Positions 56,821-64,000 of a DNA stretch of 64,000 bases are shown here, piece by piece (the first letter of the stretch is position 1; each line of letters starts with the position of its first letter). The position numbers and the translations under genes were made by a program. Where the stretch lies: the NCBI RefSeq assembly GCF_018129995.1, contig NZ_JAFCKS010000001.1, positions 469,001-533,000 on the forward strand, given 5' to 3'. The notes below the pieces were generated by a model that saw nothing but the letters and a program-made list of their open reading frames with translations, ran no database searches and was not told the DNA's origin. This DNA comes from Bradyrhizobium sp. SZCCT0153. Lineage in GTDB: Bacteria > Pseudomonadota > Alphaproteobacteria > Rhizobiales > Xanthobacteraceae.

Positions 56821-57342
56821 ATGATCAGTTCGGCTCACGCGCGCACGGTCGCCAATCTGGCGGCCGCGTCTTGTCTGGCGCTGTTGCTGGGCGCCTGCGG
56901 CGGCGGCATGAGCCTGCCGTCCTTCTCGTCATCCTCGCCGCCGCCCGAAGCCGAGCCCGGCACCGGTCCGGAAATGCCGGCGAGCATCCGCGCCGACGAG
57001 ATCGTCGGACGCTGGGGTCTCGCCTCGTTCCAGAACCCGGCCGACCGCGCCCGCACCGAGGCCGCCGCCCGCGCCCAGTGCAAAAATCCCTACGTGATCA
57101 CCGCCGGTTCCTCCGGCGGCGTGATCATGCATCTGGCCGACCAGGCGACACCGCAGGAGCTGCGGCTGAAGGGCTCGCCCAGCGGCAAGAACTATATCGG
57201 GCCTGCCGGCCCGACGCCCGGCGAGCAGGACCGCGAGATCGTCTCCTTCGACGGCCGCGTCCTGATCACCCGCTTCATCGACAAGGACGCCGCCACCCGC
57301 TACGGCAACATGGTCTACGTCCGCTGCGCGCCGAGGGCGTGA
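56821..57342 (+). CDS. Lipoprotein of unknown function
   Basis: This 173-residue protein has a lipobox (LLLGAC, Cys about residue 24) after a hydrophobic signal, then a Ser/Pro-rich linker and a compact domain (EIVGRWGLASFQNPADRARTEAAARAQC...), with two mature Cys that could pair. The ATG at 56821 has GGGGGAA upstream. The class is likely outer-membrane or periplasm-anchored. Function unknown. Confidence 0.85.
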   Translation: MISSAHARTVANLAAASCLALLLGACGGGMSLPSFSSSSPPPEAEPGTGPEMPASIRADEIVGRWGLASFQNPADRARTEAAARAQCKNPYVITAGSSGGVIMHLADQATPQELRLKGSPSGKNYIGPAGPTPGEQDREIVSFDGRVLITRFIDKDAATRYGNMVYVRCAPRA

Positions 57343-57388
57343 TCGGGGCTGGGCTCTCACCACGCGTCATGGCGCAATGACGCCCAAA

Positions 57389-57419
57389 AAAACGCCGGCT
57401 CGCGCCGGCGTTTTGTTTT
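57389..57419. terminator. Bidirectional terminator between the lipoprotein and CheZ-like genes
   Basis: Stem AAAACGCCGGC (57389-57399) and GCCGGCGTTTT (57404-57414) with a 4-nt loop. It is T-rich at one end and A-rich at the other, so it can end both convergent genes. Confidence 0.85.
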
Positions 57420-57437
57420 TCACTCTGCCGCGTCCGC

Positions 57438-58220
57438 TCAGTCGAACAGCGCGTCGATGTCGTCCTGCGAGGCGTGGCCGACGTCGCCGGCGAGCTTGGG
57501 GCCGTTGAGGAGCTTCTCGTCCTCGCTGCGGGAATCGACCGGGGCCGGCACGTGGGCCTTGATCGCGTCGACGCCGCCCCAGATCTCCATCATGGCGTTG
57601 ATGTGCTGCTCGATGAACTTCATCGTGGTCATGACCTTGCTGATGCGCTGGCCGGTCAGGTCCTGGAAGTTGCAGGCTTCGAAGATCGAGATGACGCGCT
57701 CCTGGATGTCGTCGGCGAGACGCTTCTGCTGGTCGGCCGATTGCACCTTGGACATCGCGCTGGCCGCCTGGTCGATCGACTCGGCGGCTTCGAGAATCTG
57801 CTGGGTCGCCTGTTCGGTGCCGCCGACGACCGCGCCGAGCTCGCCATTGACCTTGGCCATTTCGCCGCCGTCGAAGCTCTTGCCGTGCAGTGTCGCGATC
57901 TCGCGCTTGGTACGGTCGATGGCGTCGTGGATGAGGTCGAGCTCGACCTTCAGCTTTTCGCACTGCTCGATCTGCGCCCGGTAGGTATCGAGCATGGTGC
58001 GGGCTTCGGAGAGCTCGTGGGCAGTGGAGGCATCGATCGCGGCCATGGCGGCGCTGCCGGACAGCGGGACAGGGGTGCCCTTCGCCATCTGTGCGCGGAT
58101 CGCACGCAACTCGGCCATGATCTCGCTGTGCATCGGCATTGCCTCTTCGGTTACGTCAAGGATTGGCATTTCGCCACCGACGATATCTTCGACACGAAAA
58201 CGTTTGCGGTGAACAGCCAT
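57438..58220 (-). CDS. CheZ-like protein phosphatase
   Basis: This 260-residue, largely helical protein has the CheZ catalytic motif EACNFQDLTGQRI: D187 and Q191 have the same spacing as D143/Q147 of E. coli CheZ. The C-terminal QDDIDALFD resembles the CheY-binding tail. It would dephosphorylate a CheY-type response regulator in the cytosol. No chemotaxis genes are nearby. The ATG at 58220 is the chosen start. Confidence 0.88.
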   Translation of the reverse strand: MAVHRKRFRVEDIVGGEMPILDVTEEAMPMHSEIMAELRAIRAQMAKGTPVPLSGSAAMAAIDASTAHELSEARTMLDTYRAQIEQCEKLKVELDLIHDAIDRTKREIATLHGKSFDGGEMAKVNGELGAVVGGTEQATQQILEAAESIDQAASAMSKVQSADQQKRLADDIQERVISIFEACNFQDLTGQRISKVMTTMKFIEQHINAMMEIWGGVDAIKAHVPAPVDSRSEDEKLLNGPKLAGDVGHASQDDIDALFD

Positions 58221-58538
58221 CAGGATACTCCCCCCACCTCATTCACGCGTCTTTGTAGGCAGAAGCGATTTAACACGAAGTTCACAGCAGGAACTGTTGT
58301 GCTGCGTCGCGCGACGGCGCGCAAAGAAGCAATTAACCATGGGCGCGCGGCATTCACCGAAAATAAACGCTGATCGCCGAATTGCACCGCTGCTGGCGAC
58401 GTGGTGAATCCAAATGCCGCTTTCGTTTACCAAACAAAACGGCTTTTGCTTTTTATTGACCACGTCGCGGGGCGTGCGGATCAGCCATCAGCTCGCCACG
58501 ACGCGTGTGATCTAGACGAAACAGTACAGAGTACGTCG
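58221..58538. other. 318-bp divergent intergenic region
   Basis: The region lies between the CheZ-like and L,D-transpeptidase genes and presumably holds both promoters. A TTGACC at 58458-58463 may be a -35 box for the rightward gene but lacks a clear -10. I see no gene or RNA. Confidence 0.4.
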
Positions 58539-59336
58539 ATGTTCAAGAAAATGTCTGTGGCGCTGCTCGGCGGCGCTTGCACCTTCATTGCCGGCGCCGA
58601 TCGCGCCAGCGCCTTCGACAACACGGTGCCGAACGATCCGCCCGCGGTGCTCTACCAGCCGCAGGTGCCGCCGGCGTCGGTGCGCGTCGCCTCCAATGCG
58701 AACATGGGCGGCGGCTTCATCGAGTTCCTGTTCGGTGACGGTCCGGGCCGCGGTCCGGCCTACTCACCGCAGCAGCCGGTGTATCAGCAACAGCCCGGCT
58801 ATTACGACCAGCGCCGCCTGCCGCCGATGGGCGAGCCGCAAGTCCAGGGGGCAATTCAGCAGGACGCGGTCGACCCGCGCCAGCGTCAGTTCGATCCGAG
58901 ATTCGAGAAACAATCCGTTGACTATAGCGGCAACGAAAGCGCCGGCACGATCGTGGTCGATACGCCGAACAAATTCCTCTATCTGGTCGAGGGCAACGGC
59001 CGCGCGATGCGCTACGGCATCGGCGTGGGGCGTCCCGGCTTCACCTGGTCCGGCGTGAAATCGATCACGGCCAAGCGCGAATGGCCGGACTGGACGCCTC
59101 CGGCGGAAATGATCGCGCGTCGTCCCGATTTGCCGAGACACATGGAAGGCGGCCCGGAAAACCCGCTCGGTGCCCGCGCGATGTATCTCGGCTCCACGCT
59201 TTACCGCATCCATGGCTCCAACGAGCCCTGGACCATCGGCACCAACGTTTCTTCCGGTTGCATCCGCATGCGCAACGAGGACGTCATCGATCTCTACGGC
59301 CGCGTCAATGTCGGCACCAGGGTCGTGGTGATGTAG
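58539..59336 (+). CDS. L,D-transpeptidase (YkuD family)
   Basis: This 265-residue periplasmic enzyme cross-links peptidoglycan or anchors proteins to it. A signal peptide is followed by a Pro/Gln-rich linker (about 60-125) and the YkuD domain with H225 (YRIHGSN) and catalytic C241 (SSGCIRMRNED). The upstream open frame to 58401 is not needed. The start ATG at 58539 has a weak ribosome-binding site. Single gene with a downstream hairpin. Confidence 0.94.
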   Translation: MFKKMSVALLGGACTFIAGADRASAFDNTVPNDPPAVLYQPQVPPASVRVASNANMGGGFIEFLFGDGPGRGPAYSPQQPVYQQQPGYYDQRRLPPMGEPQVQGAIQQDAVDPRQRQFDPRFEKQSVDYSGNESAGTIVVDTPNKFLYLVEGNGRAMRYGIGVGRPGFTWSGVKSITAKREWPDWTPPAEMIARRPDLPRHMEGGPENPLGARAMYLGSTLYRIHGSNEPWTIGTNVSSGCIRMRNEDVIDLYGRVNVGTRVVVM

Positions 59337-59356
59337 GCGCATCGCGCTCGAAACAG

Positions 59357-59383
59357 GAACGGCCGCCTCATCGGCGGCCGTTC
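59357..59383 (+). terminator. Hairpin after the L,D-transpeptidase gene
   Basis: Perfect 11-bp stem GAACGGCCGCC (59357-59367) with GGCGGCCGTTC (59373-59383), 5-nt loop, TCG then TTTG. It may serve the convergent DUF2076 gene too. Confidence 0.75.
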
Positions 59384-59407
59384 TCGTTTGGCGCAGGGAT
59401 AAAAGCG

Positions 59408-60235
59408 TCAGGCGTAATCGCTGCCGCCGTCGTCATTGCCGAAATCACTGTCGTCGGCGAGGTCGACGTTATCGTCGCCGTTGTCGTTCTGATCGTTGTA
59501 ATTCCGGTCGTCGTTCGACGCCTGGTCGGCAAAGCCCTGGCGGGAAGCATCCCCGCGGTCCCGACTAGAGCCGATGTCGTCGAGGCCGGCATCGCGCGCG
59601 AGCGAGCCGCCCGACTGGTCGCTGCCGCTCCAGGGGCTGCGATCGCCCAAGGCATTGGTGTCGCCGAAGGCCTGCTGGTGCGATCCGCCCATCATGCCGC
59701 GGATGCTGGAGAGCAGCAGCGAGCCGCCGACGACGCCGGCCGCGGCTGCCGCCGCCGTGCCGAGGAACGAGCCGCCGCCACCGCCGACCGGCGGGGCGCC
59801 ATAGCCCTGACCCGGACCTTGATTTGGACCTTGACCGTAAGCCTGCCCATAGGGCGGCTGGCCATAACCGGGCTGGGACTGCTGCATCGCCTGGCCGCTG
59901 TTCCAGACCGGCCGCGCGTCGCGCGGCGGCACGTTCGGAACCGAGCCGCGCGACGGGCCCCCGCCGAACAGCGTGTCGCGCATCGTATCCAGGAAGCCGC
60001 CGGACTGCGCCTGCTCGGGCGCGTGCCCCGCCTCCAGCTCCTGAATGCGGGCATGGGCGCGCTTCAGCGCTTCATCCTGCAACAATACGGTCTGCACCAG
60101 CGCGTAGATCGCGCCGGGGGCCTTGCGCAGCCCGTCGGAGATGGCGGCGATCGCATCGGGATCGCGCGGTGCATTTTCCAGTTTAGAAAGCCGGTCGAAA
60201 AGCTCGTCGACGAGCTGGCGTTCCTGCGGCGTCAT
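59408..60235 (-). CDS. DUF2076 domain-containing protein
   Basis: An N-terminal helical domain in this 275-residue protein (MTPQERQLVDELFDRLSKLE to about residue 75) defines DUF2076. A Gly/Pro/Gln-rich region with one hydrophobic stretch (GGSFLGTAAAAAAGVVGGSLLLSSI, near 160-185) follows, then an Asp/Asn-rich low-complexity end. It is probably membrane-associated. Function unknown. Confidence 0.9.
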   Translation of the reverse strand: MTPQERQLVDELFDRLSKLENAPRDPDAIAAISDGLRKAPGAIYALVQTVLLQDEALKRAHARIQELEAGHAPEQAQSGGFLDTMRDTLFGGGPSRGSVPNVPPRDARPVWNSGQAMQQSQPGYGQPPYGQAYGQGPNQGPGQGYGAPPVGGGGGSFLGTAAAAAAGVVGGSLLLSSIRGMMGGSHQQAFGDTNALGDRSPWSGSDQSGGSLARDAGLDDIGSSRDRGDASRQGFADQASNDDRNYNDQNDNGDDNVDLADDSDFGNDDGGSDYA

Positions 60236-60362
60236 GATCTGTCTCCATCGCGCAAAACAAGCGCGAGGCAGATGTAGGGTTCCATTGTGGCCCCAACAGT
60301 GCCGGCTGGATTAAATTTCGGTATGCGACAAGCTGCCTCGCAAGGCCTGCTTTCCGCCGGTT

Positions 60363-61208
60363 TCATCCCAGCGTGACGCCGCTGTCCGTCAGCAGGCGCG
60401 CGAAGGCATCGCCGGCGAGATAGGCGTGCTCGCGTTCGCGGACATCCGTCATCGGGTCGAGGCCGGTGAGGACGTCGTCGACGAAGCCGGGATGGCACAT
60501 CACGAGGCCGCCATCCGGCAGGCCTTCGAGGAATTGCCGCATCAACTCGCCGAAATCGGCGGCGCGGGTGAAATCATAGGCGCCGGCGAAACCGGGATTG
60601 AAACCGAGGCCCGCGTCGCCGGCGCGCCGGCGAAACTGCGCGCTGAGAATGTCGAGCACCAGCGCCTTCGGCGAGGCAAGTCGCTGCGCCAGCGGCAGGT
60701 CACGGCCGCCCTGGCGCACCCAGGCTTTTGGCGCGATCTCGCTGACCGCGTCGACAAAGCCGTCGCGCACCTGCGGAAACAGCTGCACATGCTGGTGGCC
60801 GTCGATGAAATCGGGCACGCGTCCGAACGCCTCCGCGAACGCCGCCAGCTGCACCTTGACCTCGTTGCGAAAGAATTCGCGGTCGAGCCTTCGCGTCAGG
60901 CCTGCGCGCAGCAACTTCGGAAACGGGAGAAACATGTCGCCGTCGAGTGGACGGAAATGCATGGTGAGCGGCCGAAACGGCGCCGACAGCGTCACGTGCA
61001 GTCCGATCGCGCAGCGCGGATTTGTCTTCGCTGAAGCCTGAAGCGCCTCGACCTCGCCGCGCTCGATTGCCGGGCCCACCATCATGACCGAGGTGGCGTT
61101 GAGGCGGCCGCGTTCGATCAGGTCGCGGATGGCGCGATTGACACCCGGGCTGATGCCGTAATCGTCGGCGCAGAGCCAGATCCGCCGCAGCTCCGCGGCC
61201 GCGCTCAT
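60363..61208 (-). CDS. ChbG/HpnK family (YdjC-like) carbohydrate deacetylase
   Basis: This 281-residue metal-dependent deacetylase has CADDYGISPGVNRAI with the metal-binding Asp pair, GLHVTLS, FIDGHQHVQLFP and MCHPGFVDD. Family members remove acetyl groups from N-acetylated sugars, or act in hopanoid side-chain synthesis (HpnK). Its start overlaps the preceding GT2 stop by 4 bases (ATGA), so the two work together, perhaps deacetylating a lipid-linked amino sugar. HpnK is less likely because no other hopanoid gene is near. Confidence 0.9.
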   Translation of the reverse strand: MSAAAELRRIWLCADDYGISPGVNRAIRDLIERGRLNATSVMMVGPAIERGEVEALQASAKTNPRCAIGLHVTLSAPFRPLTMHFRPLDGDMFLPFPKLLRAGLTRRLDREFFRNEVKVQLAAFAEAFGRVPDFIDGHQHVQLFPQVRDGFVDAVSEIAPKAWVRQGGRDLPLAQRLASPKALVLDILSAQFRRRAGDAGLGFNPGFAGAYDFTRAADFGELMRQFLEGLPDGGLVMCHPGFVDDVLTGLDPMTDVREREHAYLAGDAFARLLTDSGVTLG

Positions 61209-62251
61209 TCGGCCGCCGTCCTCTTCGAGGCGTCGTCGGCCTTGTCGGTCTCGAAATGCTTTTCGCTGTGCTCGGCGACGAAGTAGATCGGGCGTGCCTT
61301 CAGCTCGGAAAGGATCTTGCCGATATATTCGCCGACGATGCCGATCATGATGAGCTGCACGCCGCCGATGGTCATCAGGCCGATCACGAGGGAGGGATAG
61401 CCGGGCACCTGCTTGCCGGTGGTCCAGACCTCCCAGAGGATCGAGAGGCCGAACAGGAAGGCGCCGCCGGCGAGGATCACGCCGAGCAGGCTGGCAAAGC
61501 GCAGCGGCGCCACCGAGAACGAGGTCACGCCTTCGATCGAGAGGCCCAGCAGACGCGCGGCGCTGAACGTCGTCACCCCATGGGTGCGGGGCGCGGGCTC
61601 GTAGTCGACGCGGATCTGGCGGAAGCCGATCCAGCTCGCCAGCCCCTTGAAGAAGCGATTGCGTTCCGGCAGCTGCCGGAGGGCTGCGACGGCGCGCGGC
61701 GACAGCAGGCGGAAGTCGCCGGCGTCCTCGGGAATCTTCTGGCGCGCGCCCCAATTGATCAGCGCGTAGAAACCCCGTCCGGCGAGCCGCCGCAGGAAGG
61801 GCTCGTTGTCGCGATGCGCCTTGGCGGTATAAACGACGTCGTAGCCGTCCTCGATCCAGTGCCGCACCAGCTGCTCGACCAGATCAGGCGGATGCTGGCC
61901 ATCGCCGTCCATGAACATCACGGCGCCGAGGCGGGCATGGTCGAGGCCGGCCATCAGCGCCGCCTCCTTGCCGAAATTGCGCGACAGCGAGACGACCTGG
62001 ACGTCGAGCGCGTCGGCCGGCAGGGTGCGTGCAATCGACAGCGTCGCATCCGCGCTGCCGTCGTCGACATAGACGATCTCGCAAGCGAGCCGATAGCGCT
62101 GCCGCAAGGTCCTGGCGAGTTCGCAGATCCGCTGGTGCAGGCCGGCGAGGCCCGCCGCCTCGTTGTAGACGGGGACGACAATCGACAGCCCCTTCGCGGC
62201 GGCGCTGGCTGCGGTGGTCGTCATGCCGGAAACGTCAGAGCCCAGCGTCAT
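61205..62251 (-). CDS. GtrB/ArnC-type family 2 glycosyltransferase with C-terminal membrane helices
   Basis: This GT2 of up to 348 residues makes a polyprenyl-phosphate sugar by family. LSIVVPVYNEAAGL, VYVDDGS and MDGDGQHPPDL (metal site) are clear, and two C-terminal membrane helices (about 245-315: VILAGGAFLFGLSILWEV and LVIGLMTIGGVQLIMIGIVGEYIG) anchor it. Met10 at 62224 is an alternative start. It overlaps the ChbG-type gene. Recipient glycan unknown. Confidence 0.92.
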   Translation of the reverse strand: MTLGSDVSGMTTTAASAAAKGLSIVVPVYNEAAGLAGLHQRICELARTLRQRYRLACEIVYVDDGSADATLSIARTLPADALDVQVVSLSRNFGKEAALMAGLDHARLGAVMFMDGDGQHPPDLVEQLVRHWIEDGYDVVYTAKAHRDNEPFLRRLAGRGFYALINWGARQKIPEDAGDFRLLSPRAVAALRQLPERNRFFKGLASWIGFRQIRVDYEPAPRTHGVTTFSAARLLGLSIEGVTSFSVAPLRFASLLGVILAGGAFLFGLSILWEVWTTGKQVPGYPSLVIGLMTIGGVQLIMIGIVGEYIGKILSELKARPIYFVAEHSEKHFETDKADDASKRTAAE

Positions 62252-62338
62252 CGATCGAGGTCCCAGAGGCGTTCAAAGTCTTCACAACAGCATATGGTAG
62301 CTGCCGTTTGCTGTCGCTACGCTGAACGAACCTGGGGC

Positions 62339-63316
62339 TCACTGCCGCAGGAACGCCTCGAGCCTGGCGAACAGCGGGTTCTCCCGGTCGAAGACGTAGT
62401 CGAGCGAAACCACCGAGACGGTCTCGGCGCCATGCTCGCGCAGGAAGCTCGCCAGCGCATAGAGCTGCCCGGGCGGGCAGTGCAGCGTGAGCATGCCCGA
62501 CGAGGTCGGCCCGCCGAACGGGGTCTCGACGCCGAACCGGCTGTGGGCTTCGCCAAGCAGGGCGGCGTCGCACTGTTTGAAGCGGGTCCGGACCTCGCGA
62601 TATTTGTTGGCCCGCGCCCGTGCCGCGATGTGATCGAGGATGATACGCGCGGTCTCCCGCGCCTGCGGCGACCAGTCGGCGTCTTTCGAAGCGACCAGAT
62701 TGGCCTGGCTGCGCAGCATCACGCCGTCGTCGAGCACCCGCAAGCCGTTGGCGGCGAGCGTCGCGCCCGTGGTGGTGATGTCGACGATCAGCTCGGCGGC
62801 ACCGGCCGCCGGCGCGCCTTCGGTCGCACCGGTGCTTTCGACGATGCGGTAATCGGTGATGCCATGGCTCTGGAAGAAGGAGCGGGTGAGGTTGATGAAC
62901 TTGGTTGCGACCCGCATCCGCATGTGATGCTGCTCGCGAAAGCCGGTGGTGACGTCGTCCAGGTCGGCCATGGTGCGGACGTCGATCCACGCCTGCGGCA
63001 CCGCGACGACGACGTCGGCGTAGCCGAATCCGAGGCCCTCGATCAGGGACACGCGCTGGTCGGCATCGGCGATGGTCTCGCGCACCAGATCCTCGCCGGT
63101 CACGCCGAGATGCGCGAAACCGCGGGACAGCTGCGATGCGATTTCGCTCGCCGAGAGATAGGCGACTTCGACATTGTCGAGACCTGCGATGGTGCCGCGA
63201 TAGTCGCGGGCGCCACCGGCCTTCGACAGCTTGAGGCCCGCACGGGCGAAGAAGGCCTCGGTATTTTCCTGAAGGCGGCCCTTGGAGGGAACGGCCAGAA
63301 CGAATGGCGCGCTCAT
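62339..63316 (-). CDS. hisG: ATP phosphoribosyltransferase catalytic subunit
   Basis: A 325-residue enzyme for the first step of histidine synthesis (ATP plus PRPP). VPSKGRLQE, the GVTGEDLV strand and the [19 protein letters not shown]-binding motif are conserved. It is longer than the short HisG commonly paired with HisZ, because of a C-terminal extension beyond about residue 220. It starts 3 bp after the hisZ stop, so the two are coupled. Probably cytosolic. Confidence 0.95.
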   Translation of the reverse strand: MSAPFVLAVPSKGRLQENTEAFFARAGLKLSKAGGARDYRGTIAGLDNVEVAYLSASEIASQLSRGFAHLGVTGEDLVRETIADADQRVSLIEGLGFGYADVVVAVPQAWIDVRTMADLDDVTTGFREQHHMRMRVATKFINLTRSFFQSHGITDYRIVESTGATEGAPAAGAAELIVDITTTGATLAANGLRVLDDGVMLRSQANLVASKDADWSPQARETARIILDHIAARARANKYREVRTRFKQCDAALLGEAHSRFGVETPFGGPTSSGMLTLHCPPGQLYALASFLREHGAETVSVVSLDYVFDRENPLFARLEAFLRQ

Positions 63317-63319
63317 GAC

Positions 63320-64000
63320 TTAAGCTCCCACCTTGCGGCCGATCCGGGTCAGCGCATCCACCCAGACCGAGAAACCAACCGCGGGGATCGGTTCGGCCGA
63401 TCCAAGCTGGGTCATCAGCCCGTCATAGCGGCCGCCGGCGACCAGCGGCTCGGCGCCGTTGCCGCGGTGATGCAGCTCGAATTCGAAGCCGGTGTAATAG
63501 TCCAGGCCCCGTCCGAACGCGGTCGAGAAGCGGGTTCCCTTCACATCGATGCCGCGCGCGGCCATGAACCCGACCCGGCTTTCGAACTGGTCGATGGCGG
63601 CACTGAGGTCGAGCTTCGCATCATTGGTGAGCGCGCGCAGCTCGGCGACTGCGTCGTCGGGATTGCCCGATATCGACAGGAAGCGCTTGAGCACCGCGAT
63701 CGCCTCGCGCGGCAGCGCGCCGCCCTTCAGCGTCGACTGCTCGAGGAAGCGGTCGGCGATCTCGGCCGTGGTGCGGCCGCCGACATTGGTGGTGCCGGCG
63801 ATCGACATCAGATCGGTGACGAAGGCGAGCGCCGCCTTGCGGTCGGAGCCGGCAAGCGCTGCGAGCACACCCTCATACTCGCTGCGGGTCGCGGTGGTTG
63901 CGGCCGCCAGCCGCCCCAGGTCCTGCTCCAGGCTGATCTTGCGGTTGAAATCCTTGACCAGGCGGCGGCGCCAGACCGGGTAGAGGTCGAGCGCGTCGAG
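63320..64000 (-). CDS. hisZ: ATP phosphoribosyltransferase regulatory subunit (5' part outside window)
   Basis: The last 226 residues of HisZ, a class II aminoacyl-tRNA-synthetase-like protein lacking tRNA charging. YYTGFEFELHH, GGRYDGLMTQLG and the GFSVWVDAL end are typical. The start lies beyond 64000. It is transcribed before hisG with a 3-bp gap, and supports HisG activity and histidine feedback. Confidence 0.93.
   Translation of the reverse strand, partial: LDALDLYPVWRRRLVKDFNRKISLEQDLGRLAAATTATRSEYEGVLAALAGSDRKAALAFVTDLMSIAGTTNVGGRTTAEIADRFLEQSTLKGGALPREAIAVLKRFLSISGNPDDAVAELRALTNDAKLDLSAAIDQFESRVGFMAARGIDVKGTRFSTAFGRGLDYYTGFEFELHHRGNGAEPLVAGGRYDGLMTQLGSAEPIPAVGFSVWVDALTRIGRKVGA

Overview
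The window reads as chromosomal DNA of a Bradyrhizobium-type alphaproteobacterium (Nitrobacteraceae). It is GC-rich and densely coded. It carries a zinc-free L36, a TorF-family porin, a groESL operon under a CIRCE operator, a glcDEF operon, many Lrp, GT2 and cyclase genes, and several copies of short palindromic intergenic repeats of rhizobial type. The genus assignment is inference from gene content and repeat style, not from a marker search. No rRNA, tRNA, CRISPR array, transposase or prophage gene was seen.

Layout. 1-5.4 kb: a truncated amidase, a large fused indolepyruvate-ferredoxin-oxidoreductase-type enzyme and a divergent Lrp regulator. 5.5-8.8 kb: a three-gene catabolic operon (Ldh-type dehydrogenase, flavin monooxygenase, fumarylacetoacetase-family enzyme). 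9.1-13.2 kb: a very long c-di-GMP protein with five tandem GAF-like repeats, then GGDEF and EAL. 13.7-25.4 kb: a surface-polysaccharide region with galE, a WecG/TagA-type transferase, a Wzz/ExoP-type protein, a methyltransferase, three glycosyltransferases, an O-antigen-ligase/polymerase-like membrane protein and an acyltransferase-like protein. 25.4-31.6 kb: a small hydrolase, a second Lrp regulator, a quinone/oxidative-stress cluster (wrbA, pirin, SDR) divergent from a LysR gene, and a TctC-type binding protein. 31.7-38.6 kb: a Cys-rich secreted protein, a class III cyclase, YbaK and haloacid-dehalogenase genes, then a two-gene pair in which a methyltransferase-GT2 fusion is followed by a membrane protein resembling a GT-C glycosyltransferase, and an amidohydrolase.

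38.9-48.4 kb: rpmJ, a TPR protein, small secreted proteins, an alpha/beta hydrolase, cytochrome c, the glycolate oxidase operon glcDEF, a Lys/Ala-rich histone-H1-like protein and a TorF porin. 48.5-52.9 kb: an SbmA/BacA-type ABC transporter divergent from an L-lactate permease, then a META-like secreted protein. 53-60.2 kb: a secreted protein of unknown function, groES-groEL, a lipoprotein, a CheZ-like phosphatase, an L,D-transpeptidase and a DUF2076 protein. 60.3-64 kb: a ChbG/HpnK-type deacetylase overlapping a GtrB/ArnC-type GT2, then hisG and a truncated hisZ.

Themes. The strongest theme is envelope glycan assembly: the 13.7-25.4 kb cluster plus two separate lipid-linked-sugar-type modules at 34.4-37.6 and 60.4-62.3 kb. 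The second is 2-oxo and hydroxy acid metabolism: glycolate oxidase, lactate permease, an Ldh-type dehydrogenase and the 2-oxoacid oxidoreductase. The best candidates for something not described before are the methyltransferase-GT2/GT-C pair and the five-GAF GGDEF-EAL protein. Both are inferred from sequence only.
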